Shown: positions 7,802 to 18,902, counted from the first letter of the stretch. The stretch is 43,661 bases of DNA from CAMAVH01 sp036500145 (GCA_036500145.1 DASYCO010000037.1:1-43661), one strand, 5' to 3'. Translations and numbers: made by a program. The notes: generated from the letters alone by a model not told the origin.

Positions 7802-9058
7802 ATGAATCTTCAAGAACTGAAAAAGAAATCCCCGGCGGACCTCCTCGTCTATGCCGAGGAGCTCAAGATCGAGAACGCATCCAGCCTGCGCCGGCAGGAC
7901 ATGATGTTCGCCATCCTCAAGCAGCTGGCGGACAACGACACGGCCATCTACGGCGACGGCGTGCTGGAAATCCTGCAGGACGGCTTCGGCTTCCTGCGCT
8001 CGCCCGAGGCGAACTACCTGCCCGGCCCCGACGACATCTACGTCTCCCCGTCCCAAGTGCGCCGCTTCAGCCTGCGCAGCGGCGACACGGTGGAAGGCCA
8101 GATCCGCGCGCCGAAGGACGGCGAACGCTACTTCGCGCTGCTCAAGGTCAACACGATCAACTTCGCGCCGCCCGACGAGGTGCGCCACCGCATCAACTTC
8201 GACAACCTGACGCCGCTCTATCCGGACGAGCGCCTCAACCTCGAAAGCAAGAGCGGCACCACCAAGGACAACACCACCCGCGTCATCGACCTGATCGCGC
8301 CTCTCGGCAAGGGCCAACGCGCCCTGATCGTGGCGCCGCCGCGCACCGGCAAGACCGTGATGCTGCAGAACATCGCCCACGCGATTTCGCAGAACCACCC
8401 CGAGGTCTACCTCATCGTTCTGCTCATCGACGAGCGCCCGGAGGAAGTGACCGACATGTCGCGCTCGGTGAAGGGCGAGGTCGTCAGCTCGACCTTCGAC
8501 GAGCCGGCGACGCGCCACGTGCAGGTCACGGAGATGGTGCTCGAGAAGGCCAAGCGCCTCGTCGAGCACAAGCGCGACGTCGTCATCCTGCTCGATTCGA
8601 TCACGCGCCTCGCCCGCGCCTACAACACCGTCGTGCCGTCGTCCGGCAAGGTGCTGACCGGCGGCGTCGACGCCAACGCCCTGCAGCGCCCGAAGCGCTT
8701 CTTCGGCGCGGCGCGCAACATCGAAGAGGGCGGTTCGCTCACCATCATCGCGACCGCCCTGATCGACACCGGCTCGCGCATGGACGAAGTGATCTTCGAA
8801 GAGTTCAAGGGCACCGGTAACAGCGAAATCATCCTCGACCGCAAGCTGTCCGACAAGCGCACCTTCCCGGCCATCGACATCACCAAGTCGGGCACCCGCA
8901 AGGAAGAGCTGCTGGTCGACAAGGGCACGCTCGCCAAGATGTGGGTGCTGCGCCGCATCCTGATGCCGATGGGCGTCACCGATGCGATGGAGTTCCTGCT
9001 CGGCAAGCTCAAGGAGACGAAGACGAACTCCAACTTCTTCGACTCGATGAACACCTAA
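7802..9058 (+). CDS. rho: Transcription termination factor Rho
   Basis: A 418-aa protein, the hexameric RNA helicase that ends transcription at Rho-dependent sites. The N-terminus MNLQELKKKSPADLLVYAEE is the Rho N-domain. The cold-shock-like RNA-binding fold follows (EILQDGFGFLRSPEANYLPG), then Walker A IVAPPRTGKT (near residue 180), LIDERPEEVTDM and the Q/R-loop region GGVDANALQRPKRFFGAARN. Length equals the family norm. ATG 7802 is the only sensible start. A strong intrinsic terminator follows at 9079-9109. Confidence 0.97.
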   Translation: MNLQELKKKSPADLLVYAEELKIENASSLRRQDMMFAILKQLADNDTAIYGDGVLEILQDGFGFLRSPEANYLPGPDDIYVSPSQVRRFSLRSGDTVEGQIRAPKDGERYFALLKVNTINFAPPDEVRHRINFDNLTPLYPDERLNLESKSGTTKDNTTRVIDLIAPLGKGQRALIVAPPRTGKTVMLQNIAHAISQNHPEVYLIVLLIDERPEEVTDMSRSVKGEVVSSTFDEPATRHVQVTEMVLEKAKRLVEHKRDVVILLDSITRLARAYNTVVPSSGKVLTGGVDANALQRPKRFFGAARNIEEGGSLTIIATALIDTGSRMDEVIFEEFKGTGNSEIILDRKLSDKRTFPAIDITKSGTRKEELLVDKGTLAKMWVLRRILMPMGVTDAMEFLLGKLKETKTNSNFFDSMNT

Positions 9059-9078
9059 AGCCGACCGCACATGAATCG

Positions 9079-9109
9079 AAAAGGGCGCCCCGCAAGGAGC
9101 GCCCTTTTT
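9079..9109 (+). terminator. Intrinsic terminator of rho
   Basis: Stem AAAAGGGCGC / GCGCCCTTTT with a 10-nt loop, ending in a run of five T, 21 bp after the rho stop. Confidence 0.85.
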
Positions 9110-9135
9110 GTTTGAGCGGTGGATCATCCGATGTC

Positions 9136-9223
9136 GTCATGGCCTGGCTTGGTCCGGCCATCCGCGCCTCTTCCCTTATCCGCATCGCCAGGCGTGGATG
9201 CCCGGGCCAAGCCAGGCCATGAC
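9136..9223. repeat. Palindromic dispersed repeat, copy 1
   Basis: Two arms of about 28 bp (9136-9163 and 9196-9223) are near-perfect reverse complements with the core GTCATGGCCTGGCTTGG, separated by 32 bp. A related element is found at 18755-18839. This is the style of dispersed REP-like repeats common in alphaproteobacterial intergenic DNA. It lies between the convergent 3' ends of rho and the quinone oxidoreductase gene. Confidence 0.75.
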
Positions 9224-9241
9224 GCGCGGAGGGCTCTGTGC

Positions 9242-10216
9242 CTACGGCAGGATGACCGTGCTGCCGGTCGTCTTGCGCGCGGCGAGGTCGATCTGCGCCT
9301 GGGCGACGTCCTTCAGCTTGTAGGTCTGGCCGATCTCGATCTTCACGGCGTCGGACAGCACCACGTCGAACAGCTCGCGGGCGTTGGCGAGCAGCTCGGC
9401 GCGCGTCAGGTTGTAGCTCGCCAGCGTCGGGCGCGTGAGGAAGAGCGAGCCTTTCTGGCTGAGGATTTGGATGTCGACCGGATCGACTTTGCCGGACGCG
9501 TTGCCGAAGCTGACCATCATGCCGCGCGGACGCAGGCAGTCGAGCGAGCGCTCGAAGGTGTCCTTGCCTATCGAGTCGTAGACCACTGGCAGCAGGGCGC
9601 CCTTGGTGATCTCGCGCACGCGGGCGGCGTAGTCTTCCCGGGTGTAGATGATCGGATAGTCGCAGCCGTGGGCGGCGGCCATCTTGGCCTTGGCCTCGGT
9701 GCCGACGGTGCCGATCACGGTGGCGCCGAGCTTCTTCGCCCATTGGCACATGATGAGCCCGACGCCGCCGGCGGCGGCGTGCACCAGGATCGTGTCGCCG
9801 GGCTGCACGCGGTAGGTGTGGCGCAGCAGGTACTGGGCGGTCATGCCCTGCAGCGTCATGGCGGCGGCCTGCTTGTCGGTGATGCCGTGCGGAATCTTGA
9901 TCAGCCGGTCGGCCGGCATGGTGCGCGCCTCCGCATAGCCGCCGAAGCCGCCGCCGTAGCAGACGCGGTCGCCGACCTTGAGGTCCGTGACGCCTTCGCC
10001 GACCGCCTCGATCTCGCCTGCCGCCTCGCAGCCGAGCGTGATCGGCATGCTCGGCGCCTTGTAGACGCCGGTGCGGTAGTAGATGTCGATGTAGTTGAGG
10101 CCGATGGCCGTCTGGCGCAGCCGCACCTGGCCGGCGCCGGGCAGGTCGTCGGTGACGTCTTCGTAGCGCAGGGCCTCGGGCCCACCGTAATTGTGGATGC
10201 GGACGGCTTTGGTCAT
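9242..10216 (-). CDS. qor: NADPH:quinone oxidoreductase (zeta-crystallin-like MDR)
   Basis: A 324-aa zinc-free medium-chain dehydrogenase/reductase, predicted to reduce quinones with NADPH. The N-terminus TKAVRIHNYGGPEALRYEDV, the substrate-loop NYIDIYYRTGVYK, and the nucleotide-binding HAAAGGVGLIMCQWAKKLGA near residue 150 match Qor rather than Zn-alcohol dehydrogenases; no structural-zinc Cys cluster is seen. The C-terminus ends in GSTVILP. The start is ATG 10216. It is last in a minus-strand run after DUF255 and ogt. Physiological substrate unknown. Confidence 0.88.
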   Translation of the reverse strand: MTKAVRIHNYGGPEALRYEDVTDDLPGAGQVRLRQTAIGLNYIDIYYRTGVYKAPSMPITLGCEAAGEIEAVGEGVTDLKVGDRVCYGGGFGGYAEARTMPADRLIKIPHGITDKQAAAMTLQGMTAQYLLRHTYRVQPGDTILVHAAAGGVGLIMCQWAKKLGATVIGTVGTEAKAKMAAAHGCDYPIIYTREDYAARVREITKGALLPVVYDSIGKDTFERSLDCLRPRGMMVSFGNASGKVDPVDIQILSQKGSLFLTRPTLASYNLTRAELLANARELFDVVLSDAVKIEIGQTYKLKDVAQAQIDLAARKTTGSTVILP

Positions 10217-10244
10217 GACGGGGACTCGCGGTTGAGGGTGGGCT

Positions 10245-10275
10245 TCAGGCGCTGGGTTCTCATGCGCTGAGTTCT
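10245..10275 (-). repeat. 15-bp tandem repeat duplicating the 3' end of ogt
   Basis: The last codons and stop of ogt (AGAACTCAGCGCATGA on the minus strand, 10260-10275) are followed at once by a copy with two mismatches (AGAACCCAGCGCCTGA, 10245-10260). The offset of 15 bp keeps frame, so the copy reads EPSA-stop after ELSA-stop. Confidence 0.8.
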
Positions 10276-10754
10276 GGGGCGAACGCGCCTTCGAGCTTCA
10301 GCAACATGCGTTTGGTCTCGGTGCCGCCGGCGCCGGAATAGCCGGTCAGGCTGCCGTCGGCTGCCAGCACGCGGTGGCAGGGGAGAATGATCGGAATCGG
10401 GTTGCGTCCGCAAGCGCCGCCGACGGCGCGCGGGCTGGAATGGATGGCGCGGGCGAGGCCGCCGTAGGTCAGCATCTTGCCGTAGGGAATCTCGGCCATG
10501 CGCGCCCAGACGCGCTTCTGGAAAGGCGTGCCGGGCGGATCGAGCGGCAGGTCGAAGGCGGTCAGCGTGCCGGCGAAATAGGCCCGCAGCTGCTCGGCGG
10601 CGCGTCTGAGGAGCGGCGTCGAGGTCTGCGTGCCCTGCTTGCCCCAGTCGAGCGAGACAAGCACGCCGGCCCGCTCGGTCAGCGTCAGGGTGCCGATCGG
10701 GCTTTCGATCATGTGGCGGAAGTCGCCGGGCTGGGCCGGGAAGGCGTCGAGCAT
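10260..10754 (-). CDS. ogt: Methylated-DNA--protein-cysteine S-methyltransferase
   Basis: A 164-aa protein that repairs O6-alkylguanine by transferring the alkyl group to its own cysteine. The active site is IILPCHRV with Cys126. TPFQKRVWARMAEIPYGKML and AVGGACGRNPIPII are the helix-turn-helix and Asn-hinge regions of the Ogt/Ada C-terminal domain. The N-terminal domain (SPIGTLTLTERAGVLVSLDW) is intact, so it is an Ogt-type protein without an Ada regulatory half. ATG 10754 lies 10 bp after the DUF255 stop; a longer frame runs back into that gene. Its last codons and stop are repeated just downstream. Confidence 0.93.
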   Translation of the reverse strand: MLDAFPAQPGDFRHMIESPIGTLTLTERAGVLVSLDWGKQGTQTSTPLLRRAAEQLRAYFAGTLTAFDLPLDPPGTPFQKRVWARMAEIPYGKMLTYGGLARAIHSSPRAVGGACGRNPIPIILPCHRVLAADGSLTGYSGAGGTETKRMLLKLEGAFAPELSA

Positions 10755-10764
10755 CAGCGCACCG

Positions 10765-12858
<2,094 letters not shown>

Positions 12859-12992
12859 GGGGACTCGCTGGGGGACTCGTAAACTGGGGGATGACGGCGC
12901 GGGCGAACGGCCTGGTTATATGCGCTGCGTTGCAGGGATGCGCGCTATTCCGTAGTTTGACCTTTCCCGAAAACAGGACAACCCCTAAAGCC

Positions 12993-14324
12993 GTGACAAA
13001 CTCTGTTCCCGAGACGATCTATGCGCTCGCCAGCGCGCCGGGCCTGGCGGGCGTCGCGGTCTACCGCATCTCGGGGCCGCAGGCGCGCGACGTTTTCGCT
13101 GTGCTGTGCCGGCGCGGGATTCCGCCGCCGCGCCAGGCCGTGCGCGTGACGCTGCATGACGCCGCCAACGGCGACGCGCTCGACGACGGACTGGCGATCT
13201 GGTTTCCGGCACCCGCCAGCTTCACCGGCGAGGACGTGGTGGAGCTGCATCTGCATGGCGGCCGCGCGAGCATCGCTTTGGCCCTGGAAACATTGGGCGG
13301 AATGAACGGCCATCGGCTGGCCGAGCCGGGCGAGTTCACCAAGCGTGCCTTCATCGCGGGCAAGCTCGACCTCACCGCCGCAGAAGGCCTCGCCGATCTC
13401 GTTGCCGCCGAAACCGAGGCGCAGCGCCGCCAGGCGCGCCGGCAGCTGGGCGGCGAACTGGGCGCCCTCTACGAGGGCTGGCGCGCGCGCCTGCTGAGCC
13501 TGCTCGCCTATCAGGAAGCGGCCATCGACTTCGTCGACGAGGACCTGCCGCCCGACATGCTGGCCGATGCGGCGTCGCAGATTGCGGCGCTCGTCGCCGA
13601 CATCGACGCGCATCTCGCCGACAACCGGCGCGGCGAGCGTCTGCGCGACGGCATCTCCATCGTCATCCTCGGCGCGCCCAACGCCGGCAAGTCGAGCCTG
13701 CTCAATGCGCTGGCGCAGCGCGACGCGGCGATCGTCTCGTCGCGCGCCGGCACCACGCGCGACGTCATCGAGGTCCATCTCGACCTCGGCGGCTGGCCCG
13801 TGATCCTGGCCGATACGGCCGGCCTGCGCGAGGCGGCGGATGAGATTGAAGGCGAGGGCGTGCGCCGGGCCCTGGCGCGCGCGGCGGATGCCGACGTGAA
13901 GCTGGTCCTGTTCGACGCCTCGGCGGAACTTGACAGACAAACCATTGATAATATTGATGAAAATACCATCGTGCTGTTCAACAAGAGCGACTTGGCGACG
14001 TCGCCGGTGCAGGTCGCCGGCCGTCCCGCACTAACCGTTTCGGCCCTGACTGGGGCCGGGATCGCGGCCCTGCTGGTGCGTCTGCAAGGCGAAGTCGCGC
14101 GTCGCATGGACCTCTCCGGCAGCCCGGCGCTGACCCGCCAGCGGCACCGTAAGTCCTTGGAAAATTGTCGAGATTCGTTAGAGGTCGCTGCTCAGGCAGG
14201 GGCGCCGGAGCTGCTCGCCGAGGAGCTCCGCCAAGCAGCCCAGGCCCTTGGCCGCATCACCGGGCGGGTTGGCGTCGAGGACTTGCTCGACAAGATTTTT
14301 CGCGACTTTTGCATTGGAAAATAA
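12993..14324 (+). CDS. mnmE: tRNA uridine-5-carboxymethylaminomethyl(34) GTPase MnmE
   Basis: A 443-aa GTPase that works with MnmG to place the cmnm5 group on wobble U34. The N-terminal domain is PETIYALASAPGLAGVAVYR. The G domain near residue 226 has G1 GAPNAGKSS, G3 DTAGL and G4 NKSD, and the C-terminus is the diagnostic CIGK. I chose GTG 12993 because the conserved domain starts a few residues later and 443 aa is the family length; the frame stays open back to 12891 with unrelated residues. mnmG follows after a parS site. Confidence 0.93.
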   Translation: MTNSVPETIYALASAPGLAGVAVYRISGPQARDVFAVLCRRGIPPPRQAVRVTLHDAANGDALDDGLAIWFPAPASFTGEDVVELHLHGGRASIALALETLGGMNGHRLAEPGEFTKRAFIAGKLDLTAAEGLADLVAAETEAQRRQARRQLGGELGALYEGWRARLLSLLAYQEAAIDFVDEDLPPDMLADAASQIAALVADIDAHLADNRRGERLRDGISIVILGAPNAGKSSLLNALAQRDAAIVSSRAGTTRDVIEVHLDLGGWPVILADTAGLREAADEIEGEGVRRALARAADADVKLVLFDASAELDRQTIDNIDENTIVLFNKSDLATSPVQVAGRPALTVSALTGAGIAALLVRLQGEVARRMDLSGSPALTRQRHRKSLENCRDSLEVAAQAGAPELLAEELRQAAQALGRITGRVGVEDLLDKIFRDFCIGK

Positions 14325-14337
14325 GGGCTTACAGAAA

Positions 14338-14353
14338 TGTTTCACGTGAAACA
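14338..14353. promoter_or_regulatory. parS: parS centromere site 1
   Basis: TGTTTCACGTGAAACA, a perfect 16-bp palindrome identical to the conserved chromosomal parS sequence bound by ParB. It sits between mnmE and mnmG, 48 bp before the mnmG start and about 2.6 kb from parA. ParB loads here, spreads and is moved by ParA to segregate the origin region. Confidence 0.95.
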
Positions 14354-14401
14354 TGAGGCCCCGATTGACGAGTTTCGCGCCGCTCCCTAGATTGCGCCGC
14401 C

Positions 14402-16282
14402 ATGCAGAATTCTGTGGATAAATATGACGTCATCGTCATCGGCGGCGGCCATGCCGGCTGCGAAGCCGCGGCCGCGGCGGCGCGCATGGGCGCGCGGACG
14501 GCGCTCGTCACCCACAAGCCTGAGACCATCGGCGAGATGTCCTGCAATCCGGCCATCGGCGGTTTGGGCAAAGGCCATCTCGTGCGCGAGATCGACGCCC
14601 TCGATGGCGTCATGGGCCGCGCCATCGACGCCGGCGGCATCCAGTTCCGCATTCTCAACAAGAGCAAGGGGCCGGCCGTACAGGGCCCGCGCGCCCAGGC
14701 CGACCGCAAGCTCTACCGCGCCGCCATGCAGCGGCTGCTGGCCGAGCAGGAGAACCTGACCGTCATCGGCGGCGAGGCCGACGACCTGCTGCTCGACGCG
14801 GCCGGCGCGGTGCGTGCCGTCGTCCTGGCCGACGGCCGTGAGCTGCCCTGTGCCGCCGCCGTGCTGACGACGGGCACTTTCCTGCGCGGCTTAATCCATA
14901 TGGGTGAGACGCAGATTCCGGCTGGCCGGGTCGGCGAAGCGCCTAGCCTCGGCCTTTCGGTCACGCTGGAGCGGGCGGGCTTCACGCTCGGCCGCCTCAA
15001 GACCGGCACGCCGCCGCGCCTCGACGGCCGCACCATCGACTACGCCGGGCTGGACGCCCAGGCCGGTGACGATCCCGCCGTGCCGTTCTCGACCCTGACC
15101 GCCGCCATCACCACGCCTCAAGTCGCCTGCCATGTGACGGGCACGACGGAGGCGAGCCACGCCCTGATTCGCGCCAATCTCCATCGGGCGCCGATGTACA
15201 GCGGCCAGATCAGCAGCACTGGGCCGCGCTACTGCCCGTCGATCGAGGACAAGGTCGTGCGCTTCGCCGGCCGCGACCGCCATCAGATCTTCCTGGAGCC
15301 GGAAGGGCTCGACGATCCTACGGTCTATCCCAACGGCATTTCGACCTCGCTGCCGGCCGACGTGCAGGAAGCTCTGCTCAAGACCATTCCCGGCCTGGAG
15401 CGCACGGTCATCCTGCGGCCGGGCTACGCCATCGAGTATGACTACGTCGATCCGCGCGAGCTGAGCCGCAGCCTGGAGACGCGCCGCTTGCCGGGCCTGT
15501 TCCTGGCAGGTCAGATCAACGGTACGACCGGGTATGAAGAGGCGGCCGGGCAGGGCCTGATCGCCGGCATCAATGCCGCCCTCAAGGCCGGTGGAGCTAC
15601 GGAGCCCTTCGTGCTCGACCGCGCCGATGGCTATCTTGGCGTGATGATCGACGACCTGGTCACCCAGGGCGTGACCGAGCCATACCGCATGTTCACCTCG
15701 CGCGCCGAATATCGCCTGACCTTGCGGGCCGACAATGCCGACCAGCGCCTGACCGCGAAGGGCCAGGCCATCGGCTGCGTCGGGCCGGTGCGGGCCCGGG
15801 CCTTCACCGCGAAGACGCGGGCCCTGGTCGAGGCGCGGGCCCTGGCTGAATCGCTTGCCGCGACGCCGCCTGAACTGGCGCGCGCCGGCCTTAACGTCAA
15901 TCAGGACGGACAGCGCCGCTCGGCCATGGCCCTGCTGGCCTATTCGGAGATCACGCTCGCCCGGCTCGCCGCGATCTGGCCGGCCCTGGGCGGCCTCGAC
16001 CCCGCCATCGCCAGCCAGCTCGAGATCGATGGGCGCTACGCCGGCTATCTCGTACGCCAGGCCTCCGACATCCGTGCCCTGCGCAAGGACGAGGCGCTGG
16101 CGATTCCGGCATCGGTCGATTACGACCGCATCGGCGGCCTGTCGACCGAGCTGCGCGACAAGCTGAAGCGCATCCGTCCGGAAAGCCTGGCGGCCGCGGG
16201 ACGCATCCCCGGCATGACGCCGGCGGCCCTCACGGCGCTGCTTGGCCATGTGAAGCGCGCCGCCTTGGCCAGATCGGCCTGA
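14402..16282 (+). CDS. mnmG: tRNA uridine-5-carboxymethylaminomethyl(34) synthesis enzyme MnmG
   Basis: A 626-aa FAD protein, partner of MnmE in U34 modification. The N-terminus KYDVIVIGGGHAGCEAAAAA is the FAD-binding fold. SCNPAIGGLGKGHLVREIDA and GPAVQGPRAQADR are GidA signatures, and GLFLAGQINGTTGYEEAAGQ marks the second FAD segment. The C-terminal helical tail (GRIPGMTPAALTALLGHVKR) binds MnmE/tRNA. ATG 14402. The rsmG GTG start follows 4 bp after the stop. Confidence 0.96.
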   Translation: MQNSVDKYDVIVIGGGHAGCEAAAAAARMGARTALVTHKPETIGEMSCNPAIGGLGKGHLVREIDALDGVMGRAIDAGGIQFRILNKSKGPAVQGPRAQADRKLYRAAMQRLLAEQENLTVIGGEADDLLLDAAGAVRAVVLADGRELPCAAAVLTTGTFLRGLIHMGETQIPAGRVGEAPSLGLSVTLERAGFTLGRLKTGTPPRLDGRTIDYAGLDAQAGDDPAVPFSTLTAAITTPQVACHVTGTTEASHALIRANLHRAPMYSGQISSTGPRYCPSIEDKVVRFAGRDRHQIFLEPEGLDDPTVYPNGISTSLPADVQEALLKTIPGLERTVILRPGYAIEYDYVDPRELSRSLETRRLPGLFLAGQINGTTGYEEAAGQGLIAGINAALKAGGATEPFVLDRADGYLGVMIDDLVTQGVTEPYRMFTSRAEYRLTLRADNADQRLTAKGQAIGCVGPVRARAFTAKTRALVEARALAESLAATPPELARAGLNVNQDGQRRSAMALLAYSEITLARLAAIWPALGGLDPAIASQLEIDGRYAGYLVRQASDIRALRKDEALAIPASVDYDRIGGLSTELRDKLKRIRPESLAAAGRIPGMTPAALTALLGHVKRAALARSA

Positions 16283-16286
16283 CCGC

Positions 16287-16949
16287 GTGACAGACGCATT
16301 CTTAACGCCTGAAATCTTTGCCAAATTCGTCAATGTTTCACGTGAAACATTGACGCGGCTGGAAACCTACGCGGCTTTGCTCGTCAAATGGCAGGCGGCG
16401 ATCAATCTGGTCGGCCGTGACACGCTGCCGGACCTCTGGCGACGGCATATGCTCGACTCGGCGCAGCTCGCCGAAGGGATCGCGCCAGCGAAGCCTGATG
16501 GTGCGCCCCTGACCATTCTCGACCTCGGTTCGGGGGCCGGTTTCCCCGGCTTGGTTCTGGCAATCATGGGCGCCGACCAGGGACGGCGCTGGTCCGTCCA
16601 TCTGGCTGAATCGGACGCCCGCAAATGCGCCTTCCTCGCCACGGTCGCCCGCGAGACCGGCGTCGAAGTGAAAATCCATACGGCGCGCATCGAGAAGCTG
16701 ACGCCCTTCGCCGCTGACATCGTCACGGCCCGCGCCCTGGCATCGCTCGATGCGTTGCTCGCCTACGCCGCGCCTTTCCTGACGCCGGACAGCGAATGTC
16801 TCTTCCTGAAGGGGGCGACGGCGGAGGACGAATTGACCCTGGCGCGCAAATCCTGGAATATGGCCATCGAACGGCAGCCCAGCCGATCCGGCCCGGCGGG
16901 CAGCATGCTCCGCATTAGGGAAATTTCCCGTGTCAAATCAAATAGTTAG
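16287..16949 (+). CDS. rsmG: 16S rRNA (guanine527-N7)-methyltransferase RsmG
   Basis: A 220-aa SAM-dependent enzyme that methylates G527 of 16S rRNA. INLVGRDTLPDLWRRHMLDS and ILDLGSGAGFPGLVLAIMGA are the substrate and SAM motif I. Start GTG 16287 lies right after mnmG. Codons 16-22 (NVSRETL) are encoded by a parS palindrome, a dual use also seen in other bacteria. The 3' end overlaps the parA start by 20 bp. Confidence 0.94.
   Translation: MTDAFLTPEIFAKFVNVSRETLTRLETYAALLVKWQAAINLVGRDTLPDLWRRHMLDSAQLAEGIAPAKPDGAPLTILDLGSGAGFPGLVLAIMGADQGRRWSVHLAESDARKCAFLATVARETGVEVKIHTARIEKLTPFAADIVTARALASLDALLAYAAPFLTPDSECLFLKGATAEDELTLARKSWNMAIERQPSRSGPAGSMLRIREISRVKSNS
16329..16354. promoter_or_regulatory. 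parS: parS centromere site 2, inside rsmG, within a 26-bp perfect palindrome
   Basis: The 16-bp core TGTTTCACGTGAAACA is at 16334-16349. Flanking GTCAA (16329-16333) and TTGAC (16350-16354) extend it to a perfect 26-bp palindrome. It lies 2.0 kb from site 1 and 0.6 kb before parA, within codons of rsmG. Confidence 0.95.
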
Positions 16950-17826
16950 CGAAAATGCGGGCGAGGCGAGCCCGGTGTCGGAAGAAGCGTCCGCCGACGA
17001 GTCGGCGGCGCAGGCGCCTGCCGTTCCGCCGCTGAACGTGCTGCCGTCGCGCACGCGCGTCATGGCCATCGCCAACCAGAAGGGCGGCGTCGGCAAGACG
17101 ACGACGACCATCAACTTGGCCACGGCGCTCGCCGCCTGCGAGGCCAAGGTGCTGGTCATCGACCTCGATCCGCAGGGCAACGCCTCGACCGGCCTCGGCA
17201 TCCCGCACGACAAGCGCGGCAGCGGCATCTACGACGTGCTGTTCGACGGCGGCAGCCTGATCGCTGCCGCGGTCCAGAGCCAGGTGCCCGGCCTGTCGGT
17301 GGTGCCGAGCACCGTCGACCTTGCCGGCGCCGAGCTGGAACTGATCGACGTCGAGAAGCGCGAATACCGCCTGCAGTCCGCCATCGGCGAATCGCGCGGC
17401 GCCTACGACTACGTGCTGATCGACTGCCCGCCGGCGCTCGGCTTGCTGACGCTGAACGCCCTGGTCGCCGCCGATTCGGTGCTGGTGCCGCTGCAATGCG
17501 AGTTCTTCGCCCTCGAAGGCCTGAGCCATCTGCTCAAGACCATCGAGCGCGTGAAGCGCGCGCTCAACCCGGCGCTTGAGCTGCAGGGCGTCGTGCTCAC
17601 CATGTACGACACGCGCAACAACCTGACCGAGATGGTCGCCACCGACGTGCGCGGCTTCCTCGGCGACAAGGTCTACAACACGGTGATCCCGCGCAACGTG
17701 CGCGTCTCGGAAGCGCCGAGCCACGGCAAGCCCGTGCTGCTCTACGACCTGCGCTGCGTCGGGTCGCAAGCCTACATCCAGCTGGCAAAAGAAGTCCTCA
17801 AGCGCGAACAGGGGAAGGCCGCATGA
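16930..17826 (+). CDS. parA: Chromosome partitioning ATPase ParA
   Basis: A 298-aa deviant Walker-type ATPase that drives ParB-parS movement. Walker A IANQKGGVGKTTTTINLA begins near residue 48, VLVIDLDPQGNASTGLG follows, and DYVLIDCPPALGLLTLNAL is the Walker B region. Start GTG 16930 has AGGGAA about 8 nt upstream and overlaps rsmG; ATG 17062 would remove the 44-residue acidic, Ala/Pro-rich extension. parB starts inside its last codon (ATGA overlap). Confidence 0.95.
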   Translation: MSNQIVSENAGEASPVSEEASADESAAQAPAVPPLNVLPSRTRVMAIANQKGGVGKTTTTINLATALAACEAKVLVIDLDPQGNASTGLGIPHDKRGSGIYDVLFDGGSLIAAAVQSQVPGLSVVPSTVDLAGAELELIDVEKREYRLQSAIGESRGAYDYVLIDCPPALGLLTLNALVAADSVLVPLQCEFFALEGLSHLLKTIERVKRALNPALELQGVVLTMYDTRNNLTEMVATDVRGFLGDKVYNTVIPRNVRVSEAPSHGKPVLLYDLRCVGSQAYIQLAKEVLKREQGKAA

Positions 17827-18722
17827 GCGCCGATACCGACAAGCCCGGCGCCGCGGGCGCCCGTCCGAAACTCGGCCGCGGCCTCGCCGCGCTGTTCGGC
17901 GAGGAGAGCGCCGACTACGCGGAGCTCGACAAGGCCCGTCCCGCCAAGGCCGTGCCGATCGAATTCCTCCGCCCCGGCAAGTTCCAGCCGCGCCAGCATT
18001 TCGACCAGGCTCATATTCAGTCGCTCGTCGATTCGATCCGCGAGAAGGGCATCCTGCAGCCCATCCTCGTCCGTCGCCTCGCCAGCGAGCCGAACGCCTA
18101 CGAGATCGTCGCCGGCGAGCGGCGCTGGCGCGCGGCGCAGCTGGCGCAGCTTCATGAAGTGCCGGTCACCATCCGCGAGCTGACGGACCGCGACGCGCTG
18201 GAAATCGCCCTGGTCGAGAACATCCAGCGCGAGAACCTCAACGCGATGGAAGAGGCGGAGGGCTACCGCCGCCTGATGGACGAGTTCAAGCATACCCAGG
18301 AAGACCTCGGCCGCGTGATCGGCAAGAGCCGCAGCCACATCGCCAACCTGCTGCGCCTGCTGAGCCTGCCGCAGGGCGTGCGCGAGCTGGTCGAATCGGG
18401 CGAGCTCAGCGCCGGCCATGCGCGCGCGCTGATCGGCATCGACGACGCGGAAGAGCTCGCGCGCGAAGCGGTCAAGGAAGGCTTGAGCGTCCGCCAGGTC
18501 GAAGCCCTCGCCAAGGCCGACCGCGCGCAGAAGGCGGGCAAGAGGCCGCCCGCCAAGAAGGCGCAGCTGCGCGACGCCAACATCGTGGCGCTCGAGCGCG
18601 ACCTTTCGAACCTGCTCGGCCTCAAGGTCGCCATCAGCTTCAACGGCAAGGGCGGCGCCCTGACGGTGCACTACAGCACGCTCGACCAGCTCGACGACGT
18701 GCTGCGCCGCATGGGGAAATAG
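17823..18722 (+). CDS. parB: Chromosome partitioning protein ParB
   Basis: A 299-aa parS-binding CTP-dependent clamp. The N-terminal GRGLAALFGEE contacts ParA. LVRRLASEPNAYEIVAGERR followed by WRAAQ includes the CTP-binding GERRWRA box near residues 97-105. ENIQRENLNAMEEAEGYRRL follows, and the HTH is GRVIGKSRSHIANLLRLLSL. The C-terminus (FNGKGGALTVHYSTLDQLDD) is the dimerisation domain. It overlaps parA by 4 bp. It should bind the two parS sites in this window. Confidence 0.96.
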   Translation: MSADTDKPGAAGARPKLGRGLAALFGEESADYAELDKARPAKAVPIEFLRPGKFQPRQHFDQAHIQSLVDSIREKGILQPILVRRLASEPNAYEIVAGERRWRAAQLAQLHEVPVTIRELTDRDALEIALVENIQRENLNAMEEAEGYRRLMDEFKHTQEDLGRVIGKSRSHIANLLRLLSLPQGVRELVESGELSAGHARALIGIDDAEELAREAVKEGLSVRQVEALAKADRAQKAGKRPPAKKAQLRDANIVALERDLSNLLGLKVAISFNGKGGALTVHYSTLDQLDDVLRRMGK

Positions 18723-18754
18723 GCGAGCGCCCGCCCACGCGGCAATCATGCAAT

Positions 18755-18839
18755 CGTCACCCTCGGACTTGATCCGAGGGTCCATCTCGACATCGAAAAA
18801 CGCGAATCATGGATGCTCGGGTCAAGCCCGAGCATGACG
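18755..18839. repeat. Palindromic dispersed repeat, copy 2
   Basis: Arms 18755-18784 and 18810-18839 are about 30-bp imperfect reverse complements (core CTCGGACTTGATCCGAG versus GCTCGGGTCAAGCCCGAGC), and each arm can also fold alone. Same plan as 9136-9223. It fills most of the 180-bp spacer between the convergent parB and holA genes. Confidence 0.75.
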
Positions 18840-18902
18840 ACTTCTACATGACGTGAAAAATGGCTGGTGCGCCGCGTCGCGCCGATCAGGCGCTCCGCGC
18901 GC

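Noticed and set aside
7590..7805. 71-codon frame ending in an ATGA overlap with rho, as a possible rho leader peptide
   Set aside because: It would start at the TTG of the -35 TTGACA element, has no ribosome site, and is Pro/Arg-rich like random GC-rich sequence.
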